Notes: a model not told the origin generated them from the sequence alone. A stretch of DNA of 15,562 nucleotides from an uncultured Lachnospiraceae bacterium (GCA_910585825.1 CAJUEY010000053.1:1-15562); one strand, 5' to 3'; numbered from the stretch's first letter, positions 6,841-14,884 are shown. Numbers and translations: made by a program.

Positions 6841-7923
6841 ATGAGCAGAGTTTACAATTTCTCCGCAGGACCGGCTGTTCTGCCGGAGGAGGTATTACGG
6901 GAAGCAGCAGAGGAAATGATGGATTACAGGGGCAGCGGCATGTCTGTAATGGAGATGAGCCATAGGTCCAAAGTATACGATACGATTATCAAAGAAGCAG
7001 AATCAGATTTACGCGAGCTGATGAACATTCCGGATAATTATAAAGTATTGTTCCTCCAGGGCGGCGCATCACAGCAGTTTGCCATGATTCCTATGAATCT
7101 GATGAAAAACAAAAAAGCTGCTTATATTGTGACCGGACAGTGGGCAAAAAAGGCGTGGAAAGAAGCACAGATATACGGAGATGCAGTTGCAGTGGCCTCT
7201 TCCGAAGACAAGACATTTTCCTATATTCCGGATTGTTCTGATTTGGATATACCGGAAGATGCGGATTATGTATATATTTGTGAGAATAACACCATTTACG
7301 GTACCAAATACAAAGAGCTGCCGAATACAAAAGGACATATATTAGTAGCCGATGTATCCTCCTGTTTCTTATCCGAGCCGGTGGACGTAACGAAGTACGG
7401 CATTATTTATGGCGGCGTGCAGAAAAATATCGGACCTGCAGGCGTTGTAATTGTAATTATCAGAGAAGATCTGATTACAGAGGATACCCTGCCGGGAACG
7501 CCTACCATGTTAAAATACAAAACCCATGCAGATGCGGATTCTTTATATAATACGCCGCCCGCATACGGTATTTATGTCTGCGGCAAGGTTTTTAAGTGGT
7601 TAAAGAAGATGGGCGGACTTTCTGTGATGAAAGAACGCAATGAAGAAAAAGCGAAGATTTTATATGATTTCTTAGATGAAAGCAAATTGTTTAAAGGAAC
7701 GGTTGTAAAAGAAGACCGCTCTCTGATGAATGTGCCTTTCGTGACCGGAAGTGATGAACTGGATGCCAAATTTGTCGCAGAGGCCAAGGCGGCAGGATTT
7801 GAGAATTTGAAAGGTCATCGTTCCGTTGGCGGCATGAGGGCGTCTATTTATAATGCCATGCCGAAAGAAGGAGTGGAGAAGCTGGTAGCTTTTATGCGTG
7901 AATTTGAGAAAAATAATGCATAA
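6841..7923 (+). CDS. serC: Phosphoserine aminotransferase
   Basis: The 360-residue PLP enzyme converts 3-phosphohydroxypyruvate plus glutamate into O-phosphoserine and 2-oxoglutarate. The N-terminus YNFSAGPAVLPEEVL is the hallmark of SerC. The phosphate-binding LQGGASQQFAMIPMNL segment and the PLP lysine Lys195 in GGVQKNIGPAG (near Lys198 of E. coli SerC) are intact, and the C-terminal GHRSVGGMRASIYNAMP motif is complete. Its length equals the family norm. The start at 6841 follows AGGAGG at 6826-6831; a nearer ATG at 6834 is out of frame. serA follows after 54 nt, so substrate supply and use are encoded together. Confidence 0.97.
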   Translation: MSRVYNFSAGPAVLPEEVLREAAEEMMDYRGSGMSVMEMSHRSKVYDTIIKEAESDLRELMNIPDNYKVLFLQGGASQQFAMIPMNLMKNKKAAYIVTGQWAKKAWKEAQIYGDAVAVASSEDKTFSYIPDCSDLDIPEDADYVYICENNTIYGTKYKELPNTKGHILVADVSSCFLSEPVDVTKYGIIYGGVQKNIGPAGVVIVIIREDLITEDTLPGTPTMLKYKTHADADSLYNTPPAYGIYVCGKVFKWLKKMGGLSVMKERNEEKAKILYDFLDESKLFKGTVVKEDRSLMNVPFVTGSDELDAKFVAEAKAAGFENLKGHRSVGGMRASIYNAMPKEGVEKLVAFMREFEKNNA

Positions 7924-7977
7924 AGTTCTAATAACCGTACAGACAAAAAGAGATAGGAAAAGGAGAGGAAATCAAAC

Positions 7978-9141
7978 ATGTATCAGTATACTTGTTTAAA
8001 TCCGATTGCAGACGTTGGATTGAACTTATTTTCAAAAAAATATCAGAAGACAGAAACGTTAGAAGATGCGCAGGCGGTGCTTGTGCGCAGCGCATCCATG
8101 CATGATCTGAAACTTCCGACAGGCTTAGAGGCGGTTGCAAGAGCGGGCGCCGGCGTCAACAATATTCCCCTGGATCGATGCGCAGAGCAGGGCATTGTTG
8201 TATTCAATACACCGGGCGCAAATGCCAATGGGGTAAAAGAGCTTGTGATTGCCGGAATGCTGCTGGCGTCTAGAGATATCATCGGCGGAGCGGAATGGGT
8301 AAGAGACAACAAAGACGAACCGGATATTGCAAAGCTTGCGGAGAAACAGAAGAAGAATTTTGCCGGATGCGAGATTGCCGGTAAAAAATTAGGCGTAATC
8401 GGTCTTGGCGCAATCGGCGTTCAGGTGGCAAATGCAGCAGTGAATCTTGGCATGGAAGTATTCGGCTATGATCCGTATATTTCTGTCAATGCGGCATGGA
8501 ATTTATCCCGCAGCGTAAAACACATCAGCAATTTAGACGATATATATAAAGCGTGTGATTTTATTACCGTGCATGTTCCGTTAATGGATGCAACGAGAGG
8601 TATGATAAGTGAAGATGCCATTTCCAAGATGAAGGAAGGCGTTGTGATTTTAAATTTTGCAAGAGATCCCTTAGCAGACGAAGAGGCCGTTCTGGCGGGA
8701 ATCGAAAGCGGAAAAATAAAGAAATACGTAACGGATTTTGCCAATCCCACAGTTGCGGGCAAAGATGGCGTCATTTTAACGCCGCATCTTGGTGCGTCTA
8801 CCGAAGAGTCGGAAGACAACTGCGCTATGATGGCAGTGAGAGAAATCAGGGATTATCTGGAAAACGGAAATATTGTACATTCCGTGAATTTCCCGGACTG
8901 CAGCATGGGAGGCTGCGACAAAGCGGGTCGTGTGGCAATTCTGCATAAGAATATCAAAGGAACGATCGGAAAATATTCTACGATCTTTGGCAATGCAGAT
9001 ATCAATATCGAAGATATGATGAATAAATCCAAAGGCGATTATGCTTATACATTATTAGATATAGATACGCCTGTCACAGATGAGGTGGTAGAGCAGTTAA
9101 AAGCAATTGAAGGTGTATTAAAAGTACGTGTTGTGAAATAA
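7978..9141 (+). CDS. serA: D-3-phosphoglycerate dehydrogenase (short ACT-domain form)
   Basis: The 387-residue protein oxidises 3-phosphoglycerate to 3-phosphohydroxypyruvate, the entry to serine synthesis. The NAD-binding site is GLGAIG at 142-147 within VIGLGAIGVQVANAA. Of the usual Arg-Glu-His active-site set, Arg229 (NFARDPLAD) and His270 (LTPHLGAST) are clear, but the stretch where the glutamate is expected reads TDFANP, with Asn256 at about that place. A C-terminal ACT domain (about 317-387) suggests allosteric control by serine, with no intervening ASB domain, making this the short form common in clostridia and Bacteroidetes. AAAAGGAGAGG precedes the ATG. The DUF1015 gene follows after only 20 nt. 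Confidence 0.95.
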   Translation: MYQYTCLNPIADVGLNLFSKKYQKTETLEDAQAVLVRSASMHDLKLPTGLEAVARAGAGVNNIPLDRCAEQGIVVFNTPGANANGVKELVIAGMLLASRDIIGGAEWVRDNKDEPDIAKLAEKQKKNFAGCEIAGKKLGVIGLGAIGVQVANAAVNLGMEVFGYDPYISVNAAWNLSRSVKHISNLDDIYKACDFITVHVPLMDATRGMISEDAISKMKEGVVILNFARDPLADEEAVLAGIESGKIKKYVTDFANPTVAGKDGVILTPHLGASTEESEDNCAMMAVREIRDYLENGNIVHSVNFPDCSMGGCDKAGRVAILHKNIKGTIGKYSTIFGNADINIEDMMNKSKGDYAYTLLDIDTPVTDEVVEQLKAIEGVLKVRVVK

Positions 9142-9161
9142 AATCTAAAAGAGGAGACAAA

Positions 9162-10394
9162 ATGTCAGAGATCAGACCATTTCTGTGTATCCGTCCGGCA
9201 GAAGGTAAAGCGGCAGACATCGCTGCTTTACCTTATGACGTTTATAACAGAAAAGAAGCAAAAGAAGAAGTAGCAAAGAATCCGAAATCTTTTTTGAAGA
9301 TTGACCGGGCAGAGACACAGTTTGATGATTCGGTAGATACTTATGATGAAAGGGTTTATGCAAAAGCCCATGACCTGTTATGGGATATGGTAAAACAGAA
9401 AGATTTTATACAGGAGGAAACCCCCTGCTATTATATTTATGAGCTGACCATGAACGGTCGTGTGCAGACCGGAATTGTGGCCTGTGCATCCATTGATGAT
9501 TATGCCAATGGCGTGATTAAAAAGCATGAAAATACCAGAGCAGAGAAGGAAACGGACAGGATCTGCCATGTAGATGCCTGTAATGCCCAGACCGGACCGA
9601 TTTTTTTAGCGTATCGTGCGAATCCGAAGATTCGGGAAGTCGTAGGCCGTACCAAAGAGAAACAGCCGTTGTATGATTTTATTTCAGAAGACGGCATTCG
9701 GCATAGAGTGTTTTGTATATCCAATTCCACAGAAATTGCAGTTATTCAGAACGCTTTCGCCGGGATTGGAGAAATTTACATAGCAGACGGACACCACAGG
9801 GCGGCATCCGCGGTCAAGGTTGGATTTATGAGGCGTGAGAAAAATCCGGATTACACAGGAGAAGAGGAATTCAATTATTTTCTGTCGGTATTATTTCCGG
9901 ATGAGGAGCTTATGATCATGGATTATAACCGGGTGATCAGAGATCTTGGCGGTTATGGGGAAAGCGAATTTCTGGAAAAGGTGAAAGAAATCTTTGAAAC
10001 GGAGTTATTGGCAGACCTTCAAAAGCCGCGGGAAAAAGGGAATATTTCGATGTATCTGGCAGGAAAATGGTATGCTTTGACAATCAGAGAAAGGGACAGA
10101 AGAGAGGATCCTGTGGAGGGATTGGACGTCTCTTTGCTGCAGAATCTGTTTTTAGATCCTGTGCTTGGAATCAAAGACCCAAAAACCGATGACCGGATTG
10201 ATTTTGTAGGAGGCATCCGCGGATTAGAAGAGCTGGAACGCAGAGTAGACGAGGATTGTGCGGTGGCATTTGCCATGTATCCCACTTCAATTCAGGAGCT
10301 TTTTGCAGTGGCGGATGCGGGAAAACTGATGCCGCCGAAATCGACGTGGTTTGAACCAAAGCTTCGCAGCGGATTATTTATTCATGAAATCTAA
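9162..10394 (+). CDS. DUF1015 family protein of the serine operon
   Basis: The 410-residue soluble protein is recognised as DUF1015 (COG4198 type): it opens with IRPFLCIRP and ALPYDVYN, has a KHENT segment at 121-125 followed by NAQTGPIFL, and a central IADGHHRAASA motif with Asp209, Gly210, His211, His212 and Arg213. No signal peptide or membrane segment is visible. The role of this family is not known to me with certainty. In many clostridia it sits directly after serC and serA, as here (20-nt gap, ribosome binding site GAGGAG at 9151-9156), which ties it to serine metabolism. The Asp-Gly-His-His-Arg motif resembles that of ParB/sulfiredoxin-fold free serine kinases such as archaeal SerK. 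An action on phosphoserine or serine is therefore plausible but is inference only. Confidence 0.88.
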   Translation: MSEIRPFLCIRPAEGKAADIAALPYDVYNRKEAKEEVAKNPKSFLKIDRAETQFDDSVDTYDERVYAKAHDLLWDMVKQKDFIQEETPCYYIYELTMNGRVQTGIVACASIDDYANGVIKKHENTRAEKETDRICHVDACNAQTGPIFLAYRANPKIREVVGRTKEKQPLYDFISEDGIRHRVFCISNSTEIAVIQNAFAGIGEIYIADGHHRAASAVKVGFMRREKNPDYTGEEEFNYFLSVLFPDEELMIMDYNRVIRDLGGYGESEFLEKVKEIFETELLADLQKPREKGNISMYLAGKWYALTIRERDRREDPVEGLDVSLLQNLFLDPVLGIKDPKTDDRIDFVGGIRGLEELERRVDEDCAVAFAMYPTSIQELFAVADAGKLMPPKSTWFEPKLRSGLFIHEI

Positions 10395-10463
10395 AGATGA
10401 ATGACCGACGCAGGAGCATTTATGAAAGCGGCCGCGGCAAAAAGCAGCAGAAAGGGAAATGAA

Positions 10464-11375
10464 ATGAATATGCCGGATATTACAACAGAGACACGGACGC
10501 TGGAGAATCTGGAAGATGTGGCGGAAACATTGAAAAATACGGATTCCAATATGATTCGGGAGTGGATTGAAAGTCTGCTTCCGGGCTTATTGGGCTTTGC
10601 GCTGCAGGTTGTTTTGGCTGCAGTGGTGTATGCCGTCGGCAGCCGGGTGATCCGGCTGGCTCGTAAGATCCTGCGCCGCTGGCTGGAGCGTACGGAATCA
10701 GATACGGGAGTGCGTCAGTTTTTGGACGCACTGCTTAAGTATGTGCTTTATTTTATATTGATTGTGATTATTCTGACGCTGTTTGGTGTTACGGCTGCAT
10801 CCGTTGTAGCTTTGGTAGGTTCTGCAGGACTTACCCTTGGTCTTGCTCTGCAGGGCAGCCTTTCCAATCTTGCCGGAGGCGTTTTGATTTTGTTGTTAAA
10901 ACCCTTTAAGGTGGGAGATTATATCAGAGAGGATACCCATGGCAACGAAGGAACCGTGGAGGAGATTTCCATTTTTTATACCCGGCTTATGACGGCGGAG
11001 CATAATACGATTGTAATCCCAAACGGTATGCTGGCAAACAGCAGTTTGACCAATATTACGTATTCTGATCTGCGAAGGATTCATCTGGAGATCGGCATTG
11101 CCTATGAAGCAGATTTAAAACTTGCAAAGGAAATTATACAAAAACAGGCGGAGGCGGAGATCTGCCGCATTCCGGAAGAAGAAACGCTTGTTTTTGTTTC
11201 AGATCTTGGAGCCAGTGAGGTGAAAATCGGGCTGCGCATCTGGGTGAAAACAGAAGATTATTGGAAGAGCAGATGGCGGCTGACAGAAAATATTAAGCTG
11301 GCATTGGATGAAAATGGGATTGAGATTCCTTATCAGAAGGTGGATGTGCAGATGAGGGAGTCGGATACAAAGTGA
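10464..11375 (+). CDS. MscS-family mechanosensitive ion channel
   Basis: A small-conductance mechanosensitive channel that releases solutes on hypo-osmotic shock. From Met at 10464 it has 303 residues, close to E. coli MscS (286). Helix TM1 spans about 39-60 and TM2 about 88-107. The pore-lining TM3 contains the hallmark GLALQGSLSNLAGGVLILLL, then KPFKVGDYI, the beta domain with the IVIPNGMLANSSLTN segment, and a C-terminal alpha/beta domain. The start is uncertain: in-frame ATGs lie at 10401 (weak site), 10422 (AGGAG at 10412-10416) and 10464 (AGAAAGG at 10449-10455); the extra residues are a basic, unconserved tail. It lies 69 nt after the DUF1015 gene with no terminator between, so it may be the last gene of the serC transcript. 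Confidence 0.94.
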   Translation: MNMPDITTETRTLENLEDVAETLKNTDSNMIREWIESLLPGLLGFALQVVLAAVVYAVGSRVIRLARKILRRWLERTESDTGVRQFLDALLKYVLYFILIVIILTLFGVTAASVVALVGSAGLTLGLALQGSLSNLAGGVLILLLKPFKVGDYIREDTHGNEGTVEEISIFYTRLMTAEHNTIVIPNGMLANSSLTNITYSDLRRIHLEIGIAYEADLKLAKEIIQKQAEAEICRIPEEETLVFVSDLGASEVKIGLRIWVKTEDYWKSRWRLTENIKLALDENGIEIPYQKVDVQMRESDTK

Positions 11376-11412
11376 CAATTATTATTTATAGTGGAAAAGA
11401 GGAGGATGTAGG

Positions 11413-14319
11413 ATGAGGCAGATAAAACGAAATAGATTTTTTATAGCATTTTTCTTATTTGTTTCTATGCTGTTTCAAATGACAGTCAGGCCGGTTATAG
11501 CACAGGAGAACGTTTCGGAAGAAAATGGCGTTACCGTTTACACCAGAGAGGAATTTATGGCTGCTCTGGAAGGACATAAAAGTCCGATTACAATTGGAAG
11601 CGGAATGATATCAATCGGAAATCAGGCAGAAACAAGCGGGAGAATGCTGCCGGTGATGATTCCCGGGGGAACGGTTATTCGGGGAGCGGCGGCGGAAGAT
11701 GAAAATGGAAATGTTACAAAAAATGAAATATGCTCCCGGTCGCCCATTCAATTAGAAGGAGACGGCGTTGTTTTCGAGAATATGAAACTGACATTTGAAT
11801 CCTCGGATGCTCTGGGAAGTGTTCCGCACAGGGAGATTTTTCTGGCAGGACACAGTCTGACGTTAGATAATGTCAGTACTTATCTGAAAGGAGACGGCGG
11901 AAGTATGGGTCCTATGGGCAGTTCGGAAAAAGAATTGCTGCCAAGTGTATATGGCGGAGGATATCCGGGTACAAGCGTTGGGACAAATGCCTCTCTGACA
12001 GTACAGAATTGTAAGCGGGAACTGGAAGATAGCAGTGTATTTCAGGGAATATATATGGGACATGAAGAGGGAGTGCACGGCAACGTTCCTTACAACGGAA
12101 CAGCACAGCTGAATCTGGAGCCTTCTGTGTTGGTCAGAGACGGGATTCATGTGAATCAGAATAGTATGGCAAATGTCTGCATAACGGGTAGTGGAATGTT
12201 AAGAGATCTTGCATTATATGGAAACAGACAGACAACGTTTCGGATCAGTCAGAGTACATTGTCTGATGCCGTAATTGAACAGGTTGGGTCGTTGATTTTG
12301 GATGATTCTGCATGGTTTGCTCCAAAGACGGCTGTTTTTTATGATGTTTCCTTGAAAAACAACGCCTGTCTGGATTTTAGCCAAGTTCAGGATGCATTTA
12401 TTCTGGGAGACTTTAAAGGGCAGGATACGGACAACGAAAATGCGCAGGAGCAGACGGGACTGCTTGTACTTTCCAGTGACGGGCGGCTGGATATCAGCGG
12501 AGCCGTAACGGGGCAGACGCGCTTCTGGTCGCAAAGCAGAACAATTCCCGGTACATTATTTCATAAATGGCCGTATATTATTGCCGGAAGAGAAAGTGAG
12601 CAGGAGAAACCCTTCGTATTGTCAGAAAAAGATATCGAATCCGGATTTAGTCTCGACTATATAGACGGTGCATGGACTGCATGGAATGATTCTTATAGCG
12701 AATCCGTTGAAATCGGGGGTATCGAAATTTTATCTTCTCCCTCTGCAGTAGACGTCAGTACCATTGCAGAAAAAGACGACGGCAGTATTCCAAATGAAGG
12801 GGCTTTCTGCAAAGTAATCTGGCGCGATAAAAATGGAGATATCATTGCAGATGAGGATGTTGTATCGGACGAGATGCTTTTTTACGAATTTGATTACGTG
12901 GTCTGCATCAAAACTGAATACTGGGAAAGCGAAGATCCTGCAGTTCTGGAAAAAACAGACTGGTATAATTCCATATATCTGATACCGTCAGAAGAGCATC
13001 CAGGGAATTATTACATTTGCTCCATTGCAGATAAAAAGGCATTTACCGGTGAATATACGCTATTGTTCTGTTCGGACTATTTTTCTGATCTGTATACAGT
13101 AGCAGATGTGAAACAGCTTAAGGATACGGTAAAGGCAGAGTGTAAGATTCTGTTTTTTGATTCCACGGAGGGAACGACGGATCTGCCGTCTGTTCATATG
13201 CATACCTATGACGAACAGATTATGGAATCGGCGACCTGCAGTAAAGTGGGAAAGAAAACCCTTACCTGTACATTTGCCGGATGCAGCGAGACATATACGA
13301 TAGACATTCCAAAGACAGCGCATACCATTGTAAACGATGAAAGAGAAGAGGCGACCTGCACAAAAGAAGGAAAAACAGCGGGGAGCCACTGCAGTGTATG
13401 CAATGCCGTTATCCGGGAGCAGAGAACGATCCCCATGACAGGACATATGGAAATGCCGGATTTGGCTATAGAGGCGACCTGTACAAAAGAAGGAAAGACA
13501 GCGGGAAGTCACTGCAGCGTATGTCAAGAGGTGATCAAAGCGCAGGAGACAATTCCAAAGACGGCGCATGTGGAAGTGACGGTTCCGGGTCGGGAGGCGA
13601 CCTGCACGGAGGAAGGCAGAACACAGGAAAAGCATTGCAGTATCTGTAATCAGGTGACCGATCCGGGACAGGTTATTCCAAAGACAGCTCATGATGAGCG
13701 AACGCAGGTGACGAAAGCATCCATAAATAAAAACGGATATGAAAGAACAGAATGTAACAAATGTAGACAAGTATTGAGTGAATATGTAATTGTTTCGCCA
13801 AAGACGGTGGCGCTTTCATCGGACTGTTATGTATATGACGGTACGCAAAAATGTCCCGCTGTTACAGTTGCAGATAAAAACGGAAGGAAGATTGACCGTA
13901 AATATTATACAGTAGATTTTCGGAATAACAAAGATGTGGGACTGGCGGAAGTGCGTGTTGTTTTTCGGGGAAATTATGAGGGTGTTCTGACAGAAACATT
14001 TCAGATTCTGCCAAAGCCCGTTGCTGTCAAAAAATTGAAAGCGACAAAGAAAGGATTTACGGTAAAATGGAAAAAACAGACGACTCAGATTACCGGATAT
14101 GTGATTCAGTATTCTTTGAACAAAAAATTCTCTTCAAAAGCAACGAAACTGATTACAGTCAATAAAAGTAACGCGTCTTCTAAGAAGGTGAAAAAACTGA
14201 AGGCAGGCAAAAAATATTTTGTCCGGATTTGCGCTTATAAAACGGTGCAGTCAGGTGGACAGAGAGAATATCTTTGTTCTAAATGGTCTAAGGCGAAGGC
14301 CGTGAAGGTGAAAAATTAA
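11413..14319 (+). CDS. Large secreted multidomain protein with Cys/His repeats and fibronectin-like C-terminus
   Basis: The 968-residue protein starts with a clear signal peptide: basic RQIKRNR, a hydrophobic core to about residue 25, and a likely cut after Val-Ile-Ala at 28-30. Residues ~38-400 are rich in short beta-strand patterns, Gly/Asn turns and phrases such as GGTVIRGA and LTLDNVSTYLKG, consistent with a right-handed beta-helix (pectate-lyase-like) fold, though no catalytic motif is recognised. Residues ~430-600 are unassigned. Residues 607-768 hold four Cys/His repeats and then a decayed fifth. Residues ~797-867 look Ig-like (VYDGT; RNNKDVGLAEVRV), and 868-968 resemble fibronectin type III (FTVKWKK; ITGYVIQYS; YFVRICAY). 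No LPXTG, SLH or transmembrane anchor is present, so it is probably released or bound non-covalently to the wall. GAGGAGG precedes the ATG, 37 nt after the MscS gene. Its function is unknown; adhesion or glycan binding is a guess. Confidence 0.85.
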   Translation: MRQIKRNRFFIAFFLFVSMLFQMTVRPVIAQENVSEENGVTVYTREEFMAALEGHKSPITIGSGMISIGNQAETSGRMLPVMIPGGTVIRGAAAEDENGNVTKNEICSRSPIQLEGDGVVFENMKLTFESSDALGSVPHREIFLAGHSLTLDNVSTYLKGDGGSMGPMGSSEKELLPSVYGGGYPGTSVGTNASLTVQNCKRELEDSSVFQGIYMGHEEGVHGNVPYNGTAQLNLEPSVLVRDGIHVNQNSMANVCITGSGMLRDLALYGNRQTTFRISQSTLSDAVIEQVGSLILDDSAWFAPKTAVFYDVSLKNNACLDFSQVQDAFILGDFKGQDTDNENAQEQTGLLVLSSDGRLDISGAVTGQTRFWSQSRTIPGTLFHKWPYIIAGRESEQEKPFVLSEKDIESGFSLDYIDGAWTAWNDSYSESVEIGGIEILSSPSAVDVSTIAEKDDGSIPNEGAFCKVIWRDKNGDIIADEDVVSDEMLFYEFDYVVCIKTEYWESEDPAVLEKTDWYNSIYLIPSEEHPGNYYICSIADKKAFTGEYTLLFCSDYFSDLYTVADVKQLKDTVKAECKILFFDSTEGTTDLPSVHMHTYDEQIMESATCSKVGKKTLTCTFAGCSETYTIDIPKTAHTIVNDEREEATCTKEGKTAGSHCSVCNAVIREQRTIPMTGHMEMPDLAIEATCTKEGKTAGSHCSVCQEVIKAQETIPKTAHVEVTVPGREATCTEEGRTQEKHCSICNQVTDPGQVIPKTAHDERTQVTKASINKNGYERTECNKCRQVLSEYVIVSPKTVALSSDCYVYDGTQKCPAVTVADKNGRKIDRKYYTVDFRNNKDVGLAEVRVVFRGNYEGVLTETFQILPKPVAVKKLKATKKGFTVKWKKQTTQITGYVIQYSLNKKFSSKATKLITVNKSNASSKKVKKLKAGKKYFVRICAYKTVQSGGQREYLCSKWSKAKAVKVKN
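13231..13716 (+). repeat. Tandem coding repeat of ~123 nt (41 residues), four units
   Basis: Units begin with the codons for Ala-Thr-Cys at 13231, 13351, 13474 and 13597, giving periods of 120, 123 and 123 nt; a degenerate fifth starts near 13717 and has lost the first cysteine. Units 2 and 3 are nearly the same at DNA level over their first ~50 nt, implying recent duplication or gene conversion. Each unit reads ATCxxxG, then C-x2-C (C-x4-C in the first), then IPxTxH. The spacing C-x10-C-x2-C-x14-H in units 2-4 could bind a metal or form disulfides in this exported protein. Confidence 0.85.
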
Positions 14320-14354
14320 CAGAAAAGAAAAAGTGTAAAACAGTTATGAAAAGC

Positions 14355-14394
14355 CAGCAGGAAAGCCAGTCAAGGTTCTCCTGCTGATTTTTTT
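14355..14394 (+). terminator. Intrinsic terminator after the 968-residue gene
   Basis: CAGCAGGA (14355-14362) pairs perfectly with TCCTGCTG (14379-14386) around a 16-nt loop and is followed by A and seven Ts. It sits 36 nt past the stop of the large secreted protein gene. The minus-strand hxlR-type gene ends inside its loop (14370), and in that direction a short CTTTTC follows the stem, so it may terminate both converging transcripts. Confidence 0.82.
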
Positions 14395-14738
14395 GTGCAG
14401 CATGGCGGCTGGATGTCCAGCCCGTCCAAAAAGCCCGCGCCCCAATCGCACATGGCATCCAGCACGGGAATGATGCTGCGTCCAAATGGGGTGAGGGAGT
14501 ACAGTGTCCTGGGCGGCTTGTCCGGGATGACTTCCCGGTGCAGCATCCCGCATTCCTCCAGATCATGTAACTGCTGCGACAGCATTTTGGGTGTCGCTTT
14601 CGGGATCATGCGCTGCAGCTCCATGTAGTGGAGCGGTTTTTCTATCAGATACCAGAGGATGAGCGGCTTGTATTTCCCGCCGATCAGAAACAGCGTGGCT
14701 TCAACCGGGCAGTTGAACTGGTCTTTTGAATATTCCAT
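14370..14738 (-). CDS. HxlR-type winged-helix transcriptional regulator
   Basis: The 122-residue protein fits the HxlR family: CPVEATLFLIGGKYKPLILW at the N-terminus, then a helix-turn-helix (LQRMIPKATPKMLSQQLHDL) and a wing containing YSLTPFGRSIIPVL. Cys10 is the N-terminal cysteine used as an oxidation or electrophile sensor in relatives such as YodB and HypR; sensing of quinones, diamide or similar compounds is inferred, not shown. A second CC pair lies near the C-terminus. A GGAGG site lies 6 nt ahead of the start. It is divergent from a nitroreductase with a palindromic operator between them, the usual arrangement for this family. The gene is noticeably GC-richer than the genes to its left. 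Confidence 0.95.
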   Translation of the reverse strand: MEYSKDQFNCPVEATLFLIGGKYKPLILWYLIEKPLHYMELQRMIPKATPKMLSQQLHDLEECGMLHREVIPDKPPRTLYSLTPFGRSIIPVLDAMCDWGAGFLDGLDIQPPCCTKKSAGEP

Positions 14739-14767
14739 TGCATACCTCCAATTTTTAATAGCTACCC

Positions 14768-14790
14768 TTTTGGGAAGTATCTACCCAAAA
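14768..14790. promoter_or_regulatory. Palindromic operator, probably for the HxlR-type regulator
   Basis: Two 10-nt arms, TTTTGGGAAG (14768-14777) and CTACCCAAAA (14781-14790), are inverted copies with a single mismatch around a 3-nt TAT centre. A partly overlapping CCCTTTTGGG (14765-14774) adds a second, smaller palindrome. The site is centred about 41 nt from the hxlR-type start and just upstream of the candidate nitroreductase -35 box, so one dimer could control both genes. Confidence 0.65.
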
Positions 14791-14799
14791 AGTGCATTC

Positions 14800-14827
14800 T
14801 TGCGGAATTTCTGTGTCCTGCTAAAAT
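14800..14827 (+). promoter_or_regulatory. Candidate promoter for the nitroreductase gene
   Basis: TTGCGG (14800-14805) and TAAAAT (14822-14827) are 16 nt apart, with the palindromic operator ending 9 nt before the -35 box. The predicted start is about 50 nt ahead of the nitroreductase ATG. Supported by consensus match and position only. Confidence 0.38.
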
Positions 14828-14884
14828 GGGGACAACGGTTAATCAACACGTTCAGTATATAACAGAAAGAGAGGATTTGCCACT

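Noticed and set aside
10401..10463. Longer N-terminus for the MscS-type channel, starting at ATG 10401
   Set aside because: The ATG at 10401 has a weak ribosome binding site; better ones serve 10422 and 10464, and the extra residues are basic and unlike MscS. The 10422 start remains possible.
13231..13716. Regular ~123-nt repeats as a possible CRISPR array
   Set aside because: The period is far too long, the repeats keep the reading frame, and they encode a conserved Cys/His unit.
13060..13770. 236-codon ORF on the minus strand
   Set aside because: It lies fully opposite the secreted-protein gene, and its internal repetition is only the mirror of the coding repeat there.
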